Source: Hydractinia symbiolongicarpus | Lineage: Eukaryota > Cnidaria > Hydrozoa > Anthoathecata > Hydractiniidae | Direction of reading: 5' to 3' | DNA length: 64,000 nt | Assembly: GCF_029227915.1 (NCBI RefSeq) | Contig: NC_079887.1 | Location: 16,799,650 to 16,863,649 of the forward strand | Part shown: piece by piece, positions 37,706-47,165 of the stretch | Layout: each line of letters opens with the position of its first letter | Numbering within the stretch: position 1 is the first letter of the stretch | The notes under the pieces: generated by a model | Databases searched by the model: none | What the model saw: only the letters and a program-made list of their open reading frames with translations | What the model was told of the DNA's origin: nothing | Position numbers and translations under genes: made by a program

Positions 37706-38059
37706 TCACACAAGCGTATTATTATCGACCGCCTGAAGGCGGTCACTCCCGGAGGCCCTGGGTGCGTAGTCTTTCTTGCAGAAAATTTCTGCGTTCGTAG
37801 CTGTGGTCCCATGTTGAATGTAAAGGTCGCGGAATGATGGAGATACAGCTGAAAACAGTTGAAGATTTGCTGGCTTCGCCATCATATGATGAGCAGCAGA
37901 CTGCCCTTGAAAGAACAAGTGTGCACGCTGCTGTTCAATTCTCTCTCTTTCGAAGCGAACTTTACTATAAGCACGTGTTTGTGGTGGCGGTATTTTCACA
38001 TCTCTCTCTTTCGAAACGAACTTACTATAAGCACGTGTTTGTGGTGGCGGTATTTTCAC
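37706..38059 (-). CDS. uncharacterised ORF with internal 60-bp duplication (strand uncertain)
   Basis: A minus-strand frame of about 117 codons contains KIPPPQTRAYSK twice because of a 60-bp tandem duplication. It then runs through a polar, Gln- and Arg-rich stretch (FERERIEQQRAHLFFQGQ) with amino-acid use more natural than that of the opposing frame. The plus strand is also open (37834-38160), with a GTAAGT donor-like site at 38062 that could lead to the ORF at 38264. I cannot decide which strand, if either, is expressed. No domain is recognised. Confidence 0.25.
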   Translation of the reverse strand: MKIPPPQTRAYSKFVSKERDVKIPPPQTRAYSKVRFERERIEQQRAHLFFQGQSAAHHMMAKPANLQLFSAVSPSFRDLYIQHGTTATNAEIFCKKDYAPRASGSDRLQAVDNNTLV

Positions 38060-38060
38060 A
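37941..38060. repeat. 60-bp tandem duplication, two units
   Basis: Units 37941-38000 and 38001-38060 differ at only a few positions. Both end in GTGGTGGCGGTATTTTCACA. The length is a multiple of three, so the duplication keeps the frame on either strand. Confidence 0.95.
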
Positions 38061-38263
38061 AGTAAGTAGAATTATTATAGAATTTTTATTTCAACGGATG
38101 AGCGTGAAGGCTCGAACGAGCATGAAAGATTCACTCATATTTGATTGTTCAGTAAAGTGAAACTCGTCTAAAAAATGTTCATTTCTCAGCGCTACCATCT
38201 CTTGAATGCGGTCCTTAAAAGTCCAGGTATATACAGCTGTGCAATAGACACATTTTTAGAGTT

Positions 38264-39454
38264 GTGTTCTATGTTTTTTATCCATATCTGAAAAATATTC
38301 ATCCAGATATGACACATTTCTGTCACAAAATATATGACGCATGTGTCAAATATGACCAACATCTATCTTCTAATGTCACTGATCTTTCACTAATTTACGA
38401 CTTGATCGCCTATAATGTTAGGGATCCCATTTGGACTTTGATACAATCAAGATGTCCCTCATTTCGTAGGAGGGACTGCAATGCTCAGTTCTCAGAAATT
38501 TTTCAGGAATCAGTGTTTGGATCTTTGAATGATTCTGAAAAAGCATTATTTATCACATCTTTTCAATATAATGATTGTTGCGAGTGTTGTGGGAGGATTA
38601 TATGCGGTTCGATGTGCAGTTTCGTACAATACGTGTCCAATTATAGATCTCTTCCACTTGCTCATTTCAATGACAATTGGCATATGTATTTATTTGCACA
38701 TAATTTTTTTGTCACTAAGATTGTTTGTCCTCTGTGTGGAGAACGTACTACTGTGCCAAATGCTTTGACCACCCCAGCAACAGTTTTGTTCATTGAGTTT
38801 TCCAATGAAATGCAGAATCAGTTGAAAATACAGACCATCATTGAAGTGGGTGGTTTGCGGTATAAACTTTCAGGTGCAGTGAAAAATAAAAATATGCATT
38901 TTACGACATGTGTTACTTTTCAGAATTCATGGATGTATATAGATGATTTGACCTTCAATGAAGAGCTGGTTCTTACAACCAATTATTCGACAATCATTTG
39001 CTTTTTAACAGAAGCGTTGGATGTACAATTTGATGAGTCTGTAGCGCAAAAAGATTCTACAGCAACACCGCCTAAGGAAATGATCGTATGTTGTCCCATT
39101 ATTGAGAGTATTGTCGTGAAAACCTTCTTACAATGCAAAATATGTAAGGGAAAAGTAGATATTCGTCCAGGAACTGGTTTGGCAACCTGCACCAATGTTC
39201 ACTGTGGTCGAGATTTCTCAGTCACTCATTTAAAGCAGCAACCGAACTGCTGCCAAATATGTGTTGTTTTGGATATGCGTAACAAATATGTTGCTTTAAC
39301 CGTAACTGCTTACAGAGAAGTCCTTGAAGAATATTTCAGCGAAGAAATTGCGGATGAGGTGAAACTGCGATCCGATTTGTTGAATCTCACAGATGTTGAT
39401 TTTGTTATCACCAAAGGTCAAAAAGTTAGCAAAATGACCATGCATAAAAAATGA
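38264..39454 (+). CDS. uncharacterised Cys-rich protein: USP-like domain plus RPA-like zinc/OB module
   Basis: The frame gives 396 residues but has no convincing ATG at its 5' end. A CATTTTTAG acceptor at 38259 suggests an upstream exon. In the first part two CxxC knuckles (C106/C109 and C155/C158) surround a region that leads into TVLFIEFSN, then YKLSGAV, then H212, then WMYIDDL. This order resembles the finger and His/Asp boxes of ubiquitin- or SUMO-specific proteases of the USP/USPL1 type. The catalytic Cys box is not visible and may be on a missing exon or lost. The last part has a zinc ribbon (C291, C294, C309, C314) and an OB-like VALTVTAY strand, as in the RPA large-subunit C-terminus. 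The domain calls are inference from pattern; the function is unknown. It sits between two parts of a DIRS-like element. Confidence 0.5.
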   Translation: MFYVFYPYLKNIHPDMTHFCHKIYDACVKYDQHLSSNVTDLSLIYDLIAYNVRDPIWTLIQSRCPSFRRRDCNAQFSEIFQESVFGSLNDSEKALFITSFQYNDCCECCGRIICGSMCSFVQYVSNYRSLPLAHFNDNWHMYLFAHNFFVTKIVCPLCGERTTVPNALTTPATVLFIEFSNEMQNQLKIQTIIEVGGLRYKLSGAVKNKNMHFTTCVTFQNSWMYIDDLTFNEELVLTTNYSTIICFLTEALDVQFDESVAQKDSTATPPKEMIVCCPIIESIVVKTFLQCKICKGKVDIRPGTGLATCTNVHCGRDFSVTHLKQQPNCCQICVVLDMRNKYVALTVTAYREVLEEYFSEEIADEVKLRSDLLNLTDVDFVITKGQKVSKMTMHKK

Positions 39455-40411
39455 ACTATTCAAAGATGATTCCACTATGGCTTTTTTTTTTGTACTACTT
39501 GTGTTATTATTACCGTAGGACTGTGAAAACTGCTTATTTCATGCTATATATGTACCAATTTGTCAGTTGTAGAAATTGAGCTGATTTGAGAGATCATGAT
39601 CCAACACTTCGTTTCTCGTTAATTTTCTATTACAGCTTTTATATGAAAACTCTTTTTATATCATGTTGATAGCTGGTCTAACACATAAAGATCAAACACT
39701 TTTTTGCTCTCTATTTTTTGTTATTATTTTGATAGGTATGTGACTTTTCTTTATTTTCACATTGTAAATATTTACTTTAAAAACAAAAAGTACGTTTGGT
39801 TTTGTTATACCATGCTTCTTCAATTTCCAATGCTGAAAAGTAACTACGCAATGTGGCCTCTTCCCGCGCATTATATTCTGTTTTTTCATGGCCAAAAATT
39901 TTCCAATGAAAAGTTAACCTGCCCTAGCCGTACTGAACGATGGAAAAATGAATTTCGCGGTATTGCAAATTGGCCACTTATCGTAGCGTACCACTTTTCC
40001 AACTGCTGCGCATATGCAGGCTTTGCAGAAAATAGGATAAGTTCTTCCATAGAAAGTATGGAACCAGCAGCATATTCAACTGATTCAGGTATACAAATAG
40101 GTTGAAAGGCAGTCAATAATAAATATCTGTAATATATATACATATAAATTGGCCTTCAACAAAAGTGATGATATATATGACCATTCGCAAGAAAACTTAT
40201 TTATTTGAACTGAAAAATTGATGCACGCAGCGGTCGCACCAGTGTGGACACTGCCCTAGTATAGATAAAACGGTGCAGGTGGATTTGCAAAAGGTAAAAC
40301 ATATCCGTACTCTATAATATGGGAAACGAAAGGGGATGCGGACAAGTCATTTTTCCTAAACGATAATCTTTTTCTAAGTCTACCAACAACACACGTTTAT
40401 CTTTTTCGTAT
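39455..40411. other. interval without a supported gene
   Basis: Frames are open on both strands between 39690 and 40143. The plus one ends near 40105 and the minus one spans 39886-40143. Neither shows a recognisable domain. Either could be decayed element sequence between the Cys-rich ORF and the gag fragment. Confidence 0.4.
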
Positions 40412-40973
40412 TTATAATCTCTGTTCGGCTTTGGGCTTATTTCTTGGGCAAAAGGAGTAAAAATTTCCTCTTTCTCTGCACAAATAACAGGAGTATCTAG
40501 AATGAGAAAAATCTCTTCCGGGTGAAATATTTCTACGCTGATTTTGCGCAACATTAAAATACTCAAATCTACTAGTAGAATGTTTATAAAAACGAGAATT
40601 TTTTGTTGCGTTTTTTCGTTTATATTCTTCGGCCTGCGTCTTTTTATTAGCAGCAGCTTGCCGTCTAGATCGATTCATTCGCCTTTCGTCTTCAGAGTTA
40701 TCCGCTGGAGTATCTGAGTCATAACATTTTACAATTTCCCAGCCGTCATCTTCCCTATCGGCAAGTTTTAAAAGTTTTTGACGCTTTTCAATAATCTTCT
40801 TACCTTCGTCTATCTTTTATAATCACTGGCTGTTCTGCACCAAGCAAAGCTTCTTTAACCTTTAAATTATGTTCGTATTATTTTTCGTTGTATTTTCTTC
40901 TAAATTCTGGAGTTTCCGACGATTTTAGTTTCTTTGAAATGTTTTCCGATACTAATTGTACACTGCTGGAAAC
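40412..40973 (-). pseudogene. gag-like fragment of a DIRS-type retrotransposon
   Basis: The minus-strand frame reads a charged stretch with WEIVKCYDSD and NSEDERR, then a basic region, then a zinc-knuckle-like CYLCRERGNFYSFC. The usual His of the CCHC knuckle is replaced by Asn. Upstream text up to about 40973 belongs to it but contains a stop and a frameshift near 40810. Proteins of this make-up precede the RT in cnidarian DIRS-like elements. The RT region at 33930-35606 lies on the same strand in the expected order, 4.8 kb away. Confidence 0.55.
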
Positions 40974-40974
40974 C

Positions 40975-41879
40975 AAATATGTTCCCACAAACCTGGAAAA
41001 ACGGGGTGCTGGCTTATAAGAAGGGCGAGGATACTAACCCCGAGAATTTCCGTCCAATTACGCTACAACCGTCATGAGCACAGTTTACACAAGTATAATG
41101 AAAAATCGTTTATATAAGTACACATGTGACAATAACTTCGCCGAGCATAGCATACGAAAAGGATTCTGGTCACGTACGTTACCGGTACAATAGAACACAT
41201 AGAGACATTGTCTTTCCTTATAAATAACACCACATTGAAATAAAAAAGCATAGTCGCCAATCTTATTGATTTAAGAATTGCGTTTGGAGAAGTAAATTAC
41301 AAGTTTCTAATGTCAGTACCACCATCTACCACAGCATATTATTGACATCGTCGAAAGTTTGTATAACAACGTTAAGATCAACATTTCGTGTTATCATATT
41401 ATGGCGAACTGTAACAAGAGTGTTCTGGAGGGAAGATATACGTGGCGTCATGATTCTGTACTATACACCATGCTGTACATCTTAGTCAAGTGGGAAATGT
41501 CACTGTGTATGCAGATGTTCCAGGCTTTCTAAACATATCAACCCTGTTAGAATTTGTCAGACCAGACATTGTCTTTGTAAAGGACAACACCTATCATATT
41601 ATCGAGTTGACAATTTGTTTCGAGACCAATTTGGTGAAATCACATGAATATAAAAGCAGAAAGTACGAAAATATACAGGATTACGTAATTGGTAAGAACT
41701 TCGACGCCGCACTTTACCCTATCGAATTTAGTTCCGTTGGGTTCGTTCCTCCTTCGATGAAGAAGCTTACTAGCTTGTTGAGACAAAACAAAATCGACGT
41801 AAATAGAATGATTTTCAAATGCAGCGAAGTTGCTTGCAGATGTTCCTATTATGTATTTAATGGACTAACGAAAAGCTAG
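40975..41879 (+). pseudogene. LINE relic with restriction-enzyme-like endonuclease domain
   Basis: At about 40980-41070 a frame shows RT N-terminal text, TWKNGVLAYKKGEDTNPENF followed by RPITLQP. Broken frames then give HSIRKGFW, GTIEH and DLRIAFGEVNYKF. Near 41440 RYTWRHDSVL appears. The open frame at 41490-41879 then holds an R-PD-(12)-E-x-T core (RPDIV, then IIELT) and KSRKYENI. This is the PD-(D/E)xK type endonuclease that ends R2/NeSL-like LINEs. Only about 350 bases separate the RT fingers from the RHD block, so the RT palm (catalytic core) has been deleted. Frameshifts and stops confirm it is dead. Confidence 0.7.
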
Positions 41880-42002
41880 TTGGAAAGCCCAATACTGAAG
41901 TTTGTGTAATATATGTTCATCTGCTGTCCTTTTTATAAGTGAACAGAATTGAAATTTCTAGTTGTATCTGGAAAAATTAATAAAATATATGTCAAATGCT
42001 AA

Positions 42003-42219
42003 AAAAATACTACAGGATACAGCCATTTCAGTGATAGAAACACTGTTATCAATGCGGGTCCTGTGTTCTGAATGTATGCATTAAGTATACACCGGTATTG
42101 CCTAACCAATTTCCCTTACATGGCATGGGTTAACCCATAGCTGTGGTAAAGACACTCTCGCTGTAGATCCAATCACGGACCTTGTGATTACGAAGCGAAC
42201 TACATAACCATTATAGCTA
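42003..42219 (-). mobile_element. tRNA-derived SINE, copy 2
   Basis: The reverse complement aligns with 8080-8290. Both have GGTTAT, AGTTCGCTTCG and GTCCGTG near the head. The body shares CCATGT, AAATTGG, TAGGCAAT and AATGCATACAT, then an AT-rich tail. The tRNA-like head is more decayed than in copy 1. The plus-strand frame of 62 codons seen here is a shadow. Confidence 0.7.
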
Positions 42220-42309
42220 GCCTTATTTATTCCTATTCTTTTGAGGTTTTTATTCAGTTTGGTATTAGAGCTTTTTATGCTAGCTAACATTATGTATTTT
42301 TGTGTTGGG

Positions 42310-42525
42310 GTTGTGACTACCGAGCTAGCTTTTTAGCTACCTCTAACTGAAAAGTGAAAGTAGCCAAATGCAGTTTGGCTACAACAAAATTCTTAATCAA
42401 TAATTCTCATGGTAATTGCAGTTAGGTAGCTAGGTACACCTTTTACTGTCATATAAAATTTCGCGAATGTCTAAAGACACAATAGCCTCGATTAACCTTT
42501 GATGTATTATGACGATTTTTTTCCT
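42310..42525 (-). repeat. dispersed repeat, copy B
   Basis: The inverse of this block aligns with 18146-18350; shared words are listed there. It lies just beyond the SINE copy. Confidence 0.55.
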
Positions 42526-43301
42526 TAGACAGTACTTTTCAGGTTAATAATAAAATGATCCATGAAGCCGTGATCGATCAGTATTTTAAGCAAAACTTAC
42601 TTTAAGTAATTTAAATTTCTGAAAAGCGTTAAGGTTTTACTTTGTTAGATTTATTAAACATGAATGACTCGGTCTTAGTGCTGCGTTGTACATTAAGAAA
42701 GAATAGTAGACTGCTGAAATAATAAAAACAACAGCTCTGTCAGTGTTTGTAGCTAGCTATCGATAGCTAGCTAAAACAAGGTTGTTATGCTTAGCACGTA
42801 GTAGGTGATGAAAAACCTACTGCAGACGTGCTCATAACAGCTATTTTTATGTATTTTATAGCTTAGTACTTTGTTTACATTAGCTCTTAGCTAGCTCAAC
42901 TCTTTCAACGTTTGCAAAATGCAATAACAACATATTTGTTTGAAATCAGGTGTACAAGAATAAATCTTACAAATTTGTATATTCTCTGGGGACGCTACTT
43001 GCAAATATTTATCAAATATTAACTTAAATTAATGAATTTATACTTAAATTAATGAATTTATACTTAAATTAATGAATTAATTCAAAGAAAAAGAATATAA
43101 CTTGAGTAGAGAGAATCTAGCGTCTCTGAGAAATCTATGAATTTTAGTAATACCTTAACCATATTCATGTAGAGGGTAAAATCAACCCATTCGCAGCCTA
43201 AAACACGCTGTATGTTAAAAAATTGGCCCATTTGAACTGAAATTTGACTATTGACAGGATAGCTTTCTGTGATACAAGAAAATAAGAAACTGGGTTGCCA
43301 A
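42526..43301. other. intergenic, no gene seen
   Basis: AT-rich DNA with several GCTAGC words around 42755-42775 and 42885-42895, and a 20-bp tandem repeat at 43022-43081. A minus frame at 43082-43333 has no recognisable domain. Confidence 0.5.
43022..43081. repeat. 20-bp tandem repeat, three units
   Basis: The unit ACTTAAATTAATGAATTTAT occurs three times in a row. The last unit differs only at its end. Confidence 0.95.
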
Positions 43302-43660
43302 CAGAGTTCCCACGCCTCCTCATAACTCCTCAAATCTCCTCAAATTCAAAAGGTCTTTCCAATTCTCCTCAAATGTTCTCAAGTTTTTTTGAAATTTAGG
43401 TTTTCTTCTCAAATCTCCTCACAATTTTTTTGACATTTGATTATTTTTTATATATTTCTATATATATTGTTTATTTTAAATCAACACAACTTGTGGTTGT
43501 TGTGGCTTGCAAACATTACTTTTTTTTGTATTTTTATTTAAAGCAAAGTTTCTTAGTTATCTTTTATACGAATATATTGCGATGCCAGTCTGTGTGTTCC
43601 TTAATTTTTACAAGTGCAAGTCCTCAAATTTTGTTTTAAATAGCAAAAGTGGGAACCCTG
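43302..43660. mobile_element. hAT-like MITE candidate
   Basis: The left end reads CAGAGTTCCCAC and the right end is the inverse of CAGGGTTCCCAC. hAT elements often start CAGGGTTCC. CTCCTCAAAT words repeat just inside the left end. The 359-bp body has no transposase. I did not find a convincing 8-bp target duplication, which lowers confidence. Confidence 0.55.
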
Positions 43661-44862
43661 ACCAATCAAGCATGGCAAATACTTTTAATTACACCCTATC
43701 TGACAATTTTAATCATGAGAATTGCTCATAATGTTTTTCGCACATGTATCGTTGTCAAAATTGATAAATGTAAAAATCGTTCATCGGTGTCCCCGAAAAC
43801 GACTAAATTCAGAAACTCAGGAACTATAATAATGGTGGAAATATTTTTTTGACTCAAATTTATCCAACCAACCTAAAAACATGTTAATAGCAAGATTCAA
43901 GTCTTTATTTCAATTTTATTCTTATCAAAATGTTTGGTTTTGAACAAGAAGTATTTTTATAGCTTACTTCACTGAATACTTTAACAGCTATTTTCCACTT
44001 TAAGAAAATTTACGATGGAACGAAATGGACAGGCACAGAAGGTCAAGTCTAAAAGTCCACACGAGTAGCAACACAAGTGAACACGAGTGACCACGAGTAA
44101 CACCGTGAGTAACACCGCGAGTAACACCGCGAGTGACCATGAGTGACCACAATTGACAACGGAGGACTACAAGTGACTGCAAGTGACAGGGTATGAAAAG
44201 CTGAAAATATTTCAAACGATACTTGGTCCCTACCAAGTGAGCTAGTGAGATACAATAGAATTCTGCTGTGTGTGTACAAAAGAAAAGCATGTGGAAACCG
44301 TATTGTTTTTTTTGAAAATTCAAAAACGCCAACCAAAACTGAAGAGTATGAAGCATGTAAAAACCATCCACTTTCGAACAAAACAATGTTCGATCGTACC
44401 AGTTGTAAAACGCTCTAACCTCAATTTTAACAATAAAATAGATTTAAAGAAGTAGATTTGAGTTTTGTAGTTGGTTAACATAGTGGTAGTAATCGTAGTA
44501 AGTAATAATAATCGTATAAGTAGCGATTTCCATAATGGATGAAGGAAAAAAAACGGTAATGGATTGAAGTTGAGGAGGTGATGGACACAGAAAAGCGGAA
44601 ATACGTTGATACACACAGTAAGCTTGTACTTTATAACTAATTTGCATTCATTTCTTTTTCCTAGCCTTTTGATATATATATTTTCGAACTTGTTTTTAGT
44701 ACATGACGTTATGGTTATTTCTTCTGATGAAGAAACAATGACATAGGTAGATGTTAATTTTGTTTCAATTTTCAAGAGGACCTGTAAGTTTTTTCCTACA
44801 TTGGCTTCTTTTTTGCACAATTCCAGGCCAAAAATGTTTTCATTTTGTTTCTGGCATCACGG
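43661..44862. other. intergenic with a 12-bp minisatellite
   Basis: Overlapping frames on both strands have no domain. The repetitive GVTRG-like text on the minus strand comes from the minisatellite at 44060-44190. Confidence 0.5.
44060..44190. repeat. 12-bp minisatellite, unit like GAGTAACACCGC
   Basis: About ten variants of GAGTGACCAC/GAGTAACACCGC follow each other. The central units are the most regular. Confidence 0.8.
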
Positions 44863-45804
44863 CAATGTTTAAATACTACATTTGTTACGGGAGGAACATA
44901 AAAATATGAGATTTCTTTTTTATCATAACTTTCAAACAAGCCACAATCATCCAACCAAATCATCATTAAACTGCACTCATTGGCAGATCTTGAAAGATTT
45001 TGTACAAATCCGAGCATACCAACTAAATTTCGCAGTGTGTTAGCCGTTGATACGACCTACAACGTGTCAAATTACTGCGTCACCCAAACCACTAATCGCA
45101 ATCTTTCTCTTCTCCATCGAAACACGCAGAAGCACCCATGGTTTCCTGGGCCAATCTTTGTTTATCGTCATCAGGAAAAAGATGATTTTTCGTATTTTCG
45201 GCAAGCTGTGAAACGAGGAAAGCTATCTCTAGAAGACTTAGCCAGAATTGGAACTGATGAATGCGACGAACTTTACAACGGCAATTGCAAGAAAGTAATG
45301 GTAACACCGGTCATTTTTTAGGTAAAGAACATATCATCAAAACAATTCAACGGAAGCTAAACCAACTTTCCTTTCCAAAGTCAGCTTTAAGTACCATTGT
45401 GAACGACATATTTGGTGATCCATTTAATTCTGGGAATGAAGTTTTATATACGTGTGAATCATGACAGGCTTACGAAAGTCTTGTAGAGAAGTTCTTTCTA
45501 AAATGGAGAAACTTTAAGCGTTCCCACAAAAAAACTTGAAGGAAATCGTTTTGTGGATTATTTTGAGAAATATAAAAGAGAACTATTAAAAGAAACAATG
45601 ACAATGCATGCACGACGAAGAAGTTATTTCGAAGAAAATTATGGCCAAAATCCAATTGAGTGGTTACATTTTTTGAGTAAAAATGAGATAGACAGTCATC
45701 AAAACATCAAAAAGTCACACAAAGATGCTCCTCTGACTGTGACATTCCAAAAGTTAAAAAGCGGTTCAATTCGTCTTTATCGCGATGGAACAAAAGCAAT
45801 ATAA
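44863..45804 (+). pseudogene. decayed DDE/MULE-like transposase relative (cnidarian-type family)
   Basis: Plus-strand frames read in series. TTFVTGG leads to SLADLERFCTNP, then VLAVDTTYNVSNYCVTQTT (first Asp candidate) and HPWFPGPIFVYRH, then LARIGTDECDEL (second Asp candidate). Frame changes and stops near 44900, 45315 and 45465 separate later pieces, including FLGKEHIIKTIQRKL and NPIEWLHFL. The order DxTYN, HP-GP, GTD matches a multicopy family of uncharacterised cnidarian proteins with an RNase H-like transposase fold, as I recall it. No third acidic residue could be placed. No terminal repeats were found. Confidence 0.5.
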
Positions 45805-47048
45805 AACGAAGGTCCATATGAATTGTCACGACCGTTGTGACACATTTTTATGCCCATAGAGAATAATTCTTTCACATTTCCTGTAAACTTTACAAGAGGA
45901 CCACCATCAATATCACAAGTGGAATCAATTTTATAGAATTTAAAGTGTGTCTGTTAAGTTGTTTTTTATGGTTTTGTTTCCGACATCCTGTTAAACTTTT
46001 GTCAGCCTACATGTAAAATACCAGGTTTTTTTACAGGGTTTTTTGACTTTTTATCGTAAATTTTCGTGGGTTTATTATGGGTTAAAAAATTATGAGAGAA
46101 TGGCATGGTTGTCAGTTTATATTGTTCGTGTTGCAAAATGCTGTTTTTTGAAATTTTGTGTAAATTTTTGTGGAAACAGACCACATGCAAATATATATAC
46201 TGAAAGACCAATTTTTTGTAGAATCGGAATTCACTGTAAGCTGTTGCCTGATGTCTCTATATTTCGTATTATAAACTAATGTTGGGGATGACATGTGATG
46301 CCATTTTTGCTGAAAGAAAATTCCATGGTTTCACGTTTTTGTTTTTCTTAACAATTTTACAAAATTTTGTAGGGATAAATGTTTGCTGATGATAAAAAAA
46401 TTACTTAATGTTCTGACTGAAACTGTTTTTGTTTTTTATATTTTTAATCTAATGGGGGAGGACTGTATGCACTGAAATGACTGAGTTTTCTATATTTTGA
46501 TGTGTTTCATAACCTTTTCGTGAAAGATTAATGGATAATGGTAATTTGCTGAATGATTGTTGATTTAGGTGTTTCTCAAAAACCAATCTGTTTAACATTT
46601 TGTGTAAACTTTTGTTTACGAACCGTATACAATGTTTCCAAAATAATGATCTTTGTTGATTCAAGTTTATTCTTTGCTCATTATTTTTTGACATTTACAT
46701 AGGTTTAAAATTGTTGGTAAAGAACGGTACGGATCATCATACTTAAAAAGAAAAATTTTGTGTTCTTAACTGGTTGATTTTTACATTTTGTGCAAATTTT
46801 TGTGGGAGAGGATGGTATGCAACCGAAATGACTGATTTTTCTAGATTTGATATTTTTCAAACTATGGCTTTTTGACATTTTTGTATAAGCTTTTAAGGGA
46901 AAGACAATATTTAAAATGTGTAAAGAACTTATTTTTTTATTTGTGCTAACTGTTGCAGGCCTCCTTTTGACATTGCAGAATAAACTACTGAGGGTTTTCA
47001 ACATAATCACTTATAAGATGTATATACATATTTGAGATGCGTTATTTC

Positions 47049-47165
47049 CGACATTGTTATTACCCGTGTTGTGACTGTCGGTGTTGTAACTGTCGGTGTT
47101 TTTAACGTCGGTTTTGTGAGTATTGGTGTTGTGAGTGTCGATGTTGTGAGTGTCGTTATTGTAAC
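47049..47165. repeat. 15-bp minisatellite, unit like GTGTTGTGAGTGTCG
   Basis: Seven to eight imperfect units run in tandem, varying mainly in the GTG/GTA and GAG/GAC positions. Confidence 0.85.
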
